Shown: piece after piece, positions 6,081 through 9,403 of the stretch
Numbering within the stretch: position 1 is the stretch's first letter
Layout: every line of letters begins with the position of its first letter
NCBI GenBank assembly: GCA_934647145.1
Contig: CAKUFB010000089.1
Location: 1 to 9,403 of the forward strand
Reading direction: 5' to 3'
Length of the DNA: 9,403 bases
Source of the DNA: an uncultured Clostridia bacterium
Lineage (GTDB): Bacteria > Bacillota > Clostridia > Christensenellales > Aristaeellaceae
Translations under genes and position numbers: made by a program
The notes under the pieces: model-generated
Databases searched by the model: none
What the model saw: only the letters and a program-made list of their open reading frames with translations
Told to the model about the DNA's origin: nothing

Positions 6081-6168
6081 GATTTCCGGGCGCAAAAACT
6101 GTAAGGAAACACTTTTTCTCCGGAAATGGGATTTACAGGAAGCGTCCCGTACCCACGCTATGCATTTT
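6081..6168 (+). repeat. Diverged partial copy of the terminal repeat
   Basis: From GATTTCCGGGCGC through AAGGAAAC, GGATTTTACA-like and CCCGTACCCAC blocks, this stretch follows the same order as 9390-9303 read leftward, at roughly three-quarters identity by eye. It carries single-base gaps that are not multiples of three, so it does not keep the reading frame open in the end copy. The match fades near 6163, before the palindromic downstream half. It then runs into a hairpin of the 141-bp repeat family. Confidence 0.6.
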
Positions 6169-6179
6169 GCACCGCCCGA

Positions 6180-6222
6180 GTCGGCAATGCCGACCGGCAA
6201 TCCGCAGGGAATTCTGCAGATT
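6180..6222 (+). repeat. Detached partial unit of the 141-bp repeat
   Basis: GTCGGC-AAT-GCCGAC (6180-6194) and an imperfect version of the second hairpin (6199-6222, one C:A mismatch and two G:T pairs) match hairpins one and two of the units at 6293 onward. The sequence after about 6230 departs. The stretch 6230-6292 between this piece and the full units shows no gene or clear promoter. Confidence 0.65.
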
Positions 6223-6292
6223 CGAAGACCTTGGCCGCGTTTCCCTGTATGGCAGAACGAGTTAGAATTCCCGCTGTATTGCTTAGCTTGCG

Positions 6293-6612
6293 CGGCAGCA
6301 AGTGGCTGTCGGCAATGCCGACCGGCAATCCGCAGGAAATCCTGCGGATTCGAAGAATTCGGGAACTTCAATCTATGGTTCCCGAATTCGTCAATAGAAC
6401 CCGCGGCAGCAACCGGGTGCAGGCTCAGCCTGCCGGCAGCAAGTGGCTGTCGGCAATGCCGACCGGCAATCCGCAGGAAATCCTGCGGATTCGAAGAATT
6501 CGGGAACTTCAATCTATGGTTCCCGAATTCGTCAATAGAACCGGCGACAGCAACCGGGTGCAGGCTCAGCCTGCCGGCAGCAAGTGGCTGTCGGCCCTGC
6601 CGACCGGAAGCA
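6293..6612 (+). repeat. 141-bp tandem repeat with four hairpins per unit
   Basis: Two full units (6293-6433 and 6434-6574) differ at only two bases and are followed by a third, cut-off unit (6575 to about 6612). Each full unit holds four perfect stems, positions given for unit 1: GTCGGC-AAT-GCCGAC (6308-6322), an 11-bp stem with AA loop (6327-6350), a 12-bp stem with 11-base loop (6355-6389), and GCAGGCT-C-AGCCTGC (6419-6433). The period equals 47 codons and several frames on both strands stay open, but this looks like absence of stops rather than coding. The array ends about 30 bases before the dehydrogenase start, so it would be its leader or upstream control region. Confidence 0.9.
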
Positions 6613-6645
6613 AAACCACAGGCAAGACGAGAAAGGAGCCTTTTT

Positions 6646-7371
6646 ATGGATAAAATCGCATTGGTTACCGGCGGCAGCCGCGGCATCGGCCGTGGCATCG
6701 CCGACAGGCTGCATGCCGAGGGCTGGCAGGTGGCCATCACGTCCCGCTCCCCCGCGGGCGAACGCGCGCAGCGCGACTTTCTGTGCATCCAGGCCGACAA
6801 CGCCAGCGCCGAGGATCGCGAGCGCGCCGTGCAGACCGTGCTGGACAGGTTCGGGCGCATCGACCTGCTGGTCAACAACGCGGGCATCGCGCCGCGCGTG
6901 CGCGCCGACCTGCTCGAAATGAGCGAGGAATCCATGCGCGAGCTGCTGGACGTGAACCTGGTCGGGCCGTTCTTCCTGACCCAGCGGGTGGCCCGGCAGA
7001 TGATCGCGCAGGGCGGCGGCATGATCGTCAACATCACCTCGATGTCGGCCTACGTTTCCTCGGTCAACCGGGGCGAATACTGCGTGAGCAAGGCGGGGCT
7101 GTCCATGATGACCAGCCTGTTCGCGGTGCGCCTGGCCGAGTACGGCATTCCGGTGTACGAGATTCGCCCGGGCATCATCAGGACCGACATGACCGCCAAA
7201 GTGTCCGAAAAGTACGACAAGCTGATCTCCGAGGGCATCACCCCCATCCGCCGCTGGGGCACGCCCGCGGACATCGCGCAGGCGGTGTACATGCTCTCCC
7301 AGGGACTGCTGCCCTTCTCCACCGGCGAGGTGATCAACGTGGACGGCGGCTTCCACCTGCAAAGACTGTGA
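6646..7371 (+). CDS. Short-chain dehydrogenase/reductase (FabG-like SDR)
   Basis: This 241-aa Rossmann-fold oxidoreductase uses NAD(P) to interconvert an alcohol and a ketone. Visible marks are TGGSRGIG (8-15, cofactor loop), NNAG (77-80), N104 in DVNLVG, and the active-site set S132, Y145 and K149 (Y-x-x-x-K in EYCVSK), then RPG (174-176) and NVDGG (231-235). Length is typical of classical SDRs. Similarity to FabG is general, and the setting beside an FAD oxidoreductase, with no fatty-acid genes, favours a catabolic sugar or hydroxy-acid dehydrogenase. ATG at 6646 has GAAAGGAG seven bases upstream (6631-6638). The frame is open further upstream to 6160, but that part is the tandem repeat and is not protein. 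The next gene starts ten bases after the stop, indicating one transcript. No promoter was found right upstream. Confidence 0.9.
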   Translation: MDKIALVTGGSRGIGRGIADRLHAEGWQVAITSRSPAGERAQRDFLCIQADNASAEDRERAVQTVLDRFGRIDLLVNNAGIAPRVRADLLEMSEESMRELLDVNLVGPFFLTQRVARQMIAQGGGMIVNITSMSAYVSSVNRGEYCVSKAGLSMMTSLFAVRLAEYGIPVYEIRPGIIRTDMTAKVSEKYDKLISEGITPIRRWGTPADIAQAVYMLSQGLLPFSTGEVINVDGGFHLQRL

Positions 7372-7381
7372 GGGCGCGCGT

Positions 7382-9175
7382 ATGAGAATCGAATCATGCG
7401 GCACGCTGGTCATCGGCGCGGGCGCGGCCGGCCTGAACGCCGCCGACGAGCTTAAAAGGGCGGGCGCGGACGTGCTGCTGACCGCGGACGACCTGGGCGG
7501 CGGCGCCAGCCTGAACTCGGGCAGCGACAAGCAGACCTACTACAAGCTCTCTCTCTCGGGCGACGCGCCGGACAGCGTAGGCAGCCTCGCGCGGTCGTTC
7601 TTTTCAGGCGGCAGCATCCACGGCGACCACGCCTACGCCATGGCGGCGCTCTCGGCGCGCTGCTTCCTGAAGCTGGCCAACCTGGGCGTACCCTTCCCCC
7701 ACAACCGTTGGGGCGAGTATGTGGGCTATCAGACCGACCACGACGCGACCCAGCGCGCCACCTCGGCGGGCCCGCTGACCAGCCGGATGATGGCGAAGGC
7801 GCTGGCCGAGTCCTGCCGCGCGCGGGGCGTGCGCATGCTGGACAAAATGAGCCTTTTAAGCCTTCTTCAGGAGGACGAAGGCGCGGTCTGCGGCGCGCTG
7901 TTTCACGACGGGCGCGATTTCGTCGCGGTCAGCGCGAGGCACACGATCCTCGCGACCGGCGGCGCGGCGCTGGCCTATGAGCGCCGGGTATATCCCGACC
8001 GGCAGCGGGGCGCGAGCGGCGCGGCGCTTCGGGCGGGCGCGGCGGCGAGCAACCTGTGCTTCTGGCAGTACGGCCTGGCCAGCACGTCGGTCAAATGGAA
8101 CGTGTCGGGAAGCTATCAGCAGGCGCTGCCCGCCTACACCGACGGCAAAAGCGAGATTCTCTCCCCCTTCTTTTCCGGCGAGGCCGAGCTGCTGGACATG
8201 ACCTTCCTCAAGGGCTATCAGTGGCCGTTCGACGGGCGCAAGGTTCATGGCTCCTCCCGCGTCGATCAGGCCGTGCAGGCAATCGCGGCGCAGGGAAGGC
8301 AGGTGTACCTGGACTTCCGCGTCAACCCCTGCCCCGACCCGCTGAGCGCGGCCGGGCGGGAGGCGCGCGACTATCTCGTCAAGTGCGGCGCGACCCAGGA
8401 CACCCCCTATGCGCGCCTGGCGGCGATGAACCCGGCGGCGATCGAGTTTTACCTGAGCCGCGGAATCGACCTGGCGAAGGAGCCGCTGCCGGTGGGCGTG
8501 TGCGCGCAGCACGCAAACGGCGGATTGCGGATCGACGAGTGGTGGCGCACCACGCTGCCGAACCTGTACGCATCGGGCGAGGTCAGCGGCGCGTTCGGCG
8601 CCTATCGCCCGGGCGGAAGCGCGCTCAACGAGACCCAGGCGGGCTCCCTGCGCGCGGCGACGCACATCCTGGCGCACGGCGGGAAAGACCCTGCCCGCAC
8701 CGAAGAGGAGTTCCTCGCGCGCTGCGGCCGGAGCCTGAAAAAAGAAATCGAGCGCTTCAGCCGCGCGGGAGGGGACGCGCATGCCGCGCTCACCCGCCTG
8801 CGCACCCGCATGAACGACGTGGCCGGCGCAGTGCGCGACGTTTCCGGCATGCGGGCGCTGCTTGCCGAGGTCTCTTCCCTGCTCGATCAGGCTCCCTGCG
8901 GCCGAAGCGCGCCGGAGACCGCCGAGCTGCTCGACACGCTGTACGTCCAGCGCGCCGCCCTCTCCGCCATGCTCTGCCAGAGCGAATACGCGGGCGAGGC
9001 CGGGCACGCCTTCACCAGCCGCAGCCTGCCCAAGGACGCGCCGGACTATTCGGGCTTCGCCTTTGAAACCGTCGGCGGCGACACGCGGGCCGTGCCGGTT
9101 CGTCCGCTCCCCGAGGGCGGCGGCTGGTTTGAGGCCGTCTGGCGCGACTACCGCGAGGGCAGGGTGTTCGAATAA
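7382..9175 (+). CDS. FAD-dependent oxidoreductase, fumarate reductase/succinate dehydrogenase flavoprotein-like
   Basis: This 597-aa flavoprotein resembles the FAD subunit family of fumarate reductase, aspartate oxidase and related enzymes. The N-terminal dinucleotide-binding loop is VIGAGAAGLNAA (10-21), followed by GGGASLNSGSDK (39-50). ATGG (191-194) closes the first FAD lobe, a capping domain covers about 200-345, and HANGGLRID (377-385) plus LYASGEVSGAFGAYRPGGSA (395-414) form the second FAD segment. A helical C-terminal domain lies at about 440-540. No signal peptide, Fe-S or membrane segment is seen, so it is probably a soluble cytoplasmic enzyme. The substrate is unknown. The long cap and the HANGG in place of the usual HYTMGG-type motif set it apart from true respiratory fumarate reductases. 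A TGAGGG binding site overlaps the end of the SDR gene, so the two likely act on successive or related substrates. Confidence 0.85.
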   Translation: MRIESCGTLVIGAGAAGLNAADELKRAGADVLLTADDLGGGASLNSGSDKQTYYKLSLSGDAPDSVGSLARSFFSGGSIHGDHAYAMAALSARCFLKLANLGVPFPHNRWGEYVGYQTDHDATQRATSAGPLTSRMMAKALAESCRARGVRMLDKMSLLSLLQEDEGAVCGALFHDGRDFVAVSARHTILATGGAALAYERRVYPDRQRGASGAALRAGAAASNLCFWQYGLASTSVKWNVSGSYQQALPAYTDGKSEILSPFFSGEAELLDMTFLKGYQWPFDGRKVHGSSRVDQAVQAIAAQGRQVYLDFRVNPCPDPLSAAGREARDYLVKCGATQDTPYARLAAMNPAAIEFYLSRGIDLAKEPLPVGVCAQHANGGLRIDEWWRTTLPNLYASGEVSGAFGAYRPGGSALNETQAGSLRAATHILAHGGKDPARTEEEFLARCGRSLKKEIERFSRAGGDAHAALTRLRTRMNDVAGAVRDVSGMRALLAEVSSLLDQAPCGRSAPETAELLDTLYVQRAALSAMLCQSEYAGEAGHAFTSRSLPKDAPDYSGFAFETVGGDTRAVPVRPLPEGGGWFEAVWRDYREGRVFE

Positions 9176-9191
9176 GATGAACGAATGACAG

Positions 9192-9230
9192 AAAAAGCCT
9201 CCCGCCGCGGCGAATAACCGCAGCGGGAGG
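9192..9230 (-). terminator. Intrinsic terminator on the leftward strand
   Basis: CCTCCCGCCGCGG (9198-9210) pairs with CCGCAGCGGGAGG (9218-9230), with one mismatch and a seven-base loop. Leftward, the stem is followed by GCTTTTTC (T5 at 9196-9192). It would end the transcript coming from the right edge. Rightward there is no T-run, though the stem may still slow read-through from the FAD gene, which ends at 9175. Confidence 0.7.
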
Positions 9231-9231
9231 T

Positions 9232-9319
9232 CAGACTATCAAAAAACCCCCGGAGAGCTCGAGAGGGCCGCAGCCCTCTCGAACTTTCAATCGCGCCAAG
9301 CGGCATGTACGGTGGGCAC
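9232..9319 (-). repeat. Dispersed repeat, right copy, inverted relative to the left copy
   Basis: Read leftward this is nearly the same as 1-87. Its central palindrome (TCGAGAGGGC-TGCG-GCCCTCTCGA) is perfect, and it ends in a T6 run and GATAGTCTG. As at the left end, a copy-specific terminator hairpin follows directly. The homology to the middle partial copy (6081-6168) continues rightward to about 9390, so the full element is at least 150 bp. Confidence 0.8.
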
Positions 9320-9403
9320 GGGGCGGTTTTTGTAAATCTCATTTTCCAGAGCAAAAATCGTTTCCTTGCAGGCTCCGCGCCCGAAAAATCTTCGATTTTT
9401 AGC
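9287..9403 (-). CDS. Possible 3' end of a leftward gene inside the repeat
   Basis: From the right edge a frame runs 38 codons to a TGA at 9289-9287, reading CKETIFALENEIYKNRPVP near its middle. The left copy gives a matching V-P-T-V-H-A-A followed by a stop at 31-33. A stop codon followed by a terminator would fit a duplicated gene 3' end. Against this, the middle copy (6081-6168) breaks the frame, the repeat continues about 55 bases beyond the stop, and a second frame is also open. I recognise no family. Confidence 0.25.
   Translation of the reverse strand, partial: AKNRRFFGRGACKETIFALENEIYKNRPVPTVHAAWRD

Noticed and set aside
6180..6612. CRISPR array.
   Set aside because: Units are 141 bp with no short repeat/unique spacer alternation and no cas genes nearby.
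6160..6645. Long in-frame extension upstream of the dehydrogenase start, with a 47-residue repeat.
   Set aside because: It is the 141-bp DNA repeat read in frame. Other frames on both strands are equally open, the SDR fold begins at 6646, and a good ribosome binding site lies there.
1..9403. Composite transposon or integrative element defined by the end repeats.
   Set aside because: No transposase, integrase or target-site duplication is visible, and the internal genes include ordinary housekeeping types. Inversion or assembly-edge explanations fit better.

Overview
The window looks like chromosomal DNA from an uncultured or little-studied high-GC member of the Firmicutes, probably a gut Clostridia lineage. 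This rests on a PheB/UPF0735-type ACT protein and a YxjI-type LURP-one protein, both Firmicutes-flavoured families. It also rests on strong AGGAG-type ribosome binding sites, plentiful hairpin-plus-T-run terminators, GC-rich codon third positions and many small dispersed palindromic repeats. No phage, plasmid, transposase, CRISPR, tRNA or rRNA feature was recognised.

Layout. Positions 1-122 hold one copy of a dispersed repeat ending in an intrinsic terminator. Positions 123-385 are a repeat-rich tail behind a leftward DEAD-box RNA helicase gene (386-1987). The helicase has a leader (about 1988-2110) with a clear terminator hairpin between the likely promoter and the start codon, plus a competing helix that would cover its ribosome binding site. 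Divergently, a sigma-A-type promoter drives a small operon of a PheB-like ACT/HTH protein (2277-2714) and a LURP-one protein (2724-3197). A 312-bp gap holds a palindromic post-stop element, a terminator and a good promoter. Next comes a tightly packed pair: an old-yellow-enzyme-type flavin oxidoreductase with a C-terminal cysteine cluster (3510-4823) and an oligogalacturonate-lyase-like beta-propeller (4825-5937), separated by 1 bp.

Positions 5938-6645 (708 bp) contain no convincing gene but dense structure: a second post-stop element, a weak terminator, a degenerate relative of the terminal repeat, and a 141-bp tandem repeat carrying four hairpins per unit. This leads into a second redox pair: a short-chain dehydrogenase (6646-7371) and a 597-aa fumarate-reductase-like FAD protein (7382-9175). 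The window ends with a leftward terminator and an inverted copy of the start-of-window repeat (9232-9403).

How the genes may work together. The four genes from 3510 to 9175 are three predicted redox enzymes plus a PL22-like propeller. This suggests catabolism of a sugar-acid or similar plant- or host-derived compound, but the substrate cannot be read from sequence. The helicase and the PheB/LURP-one pair look like housekeeping genes. The most unusual content is non-coding: a hairpin family whose stem covaries between distant copies, the helicase leader switch, a post-stop element shared by three genes, and inverted repeats bounding the window.
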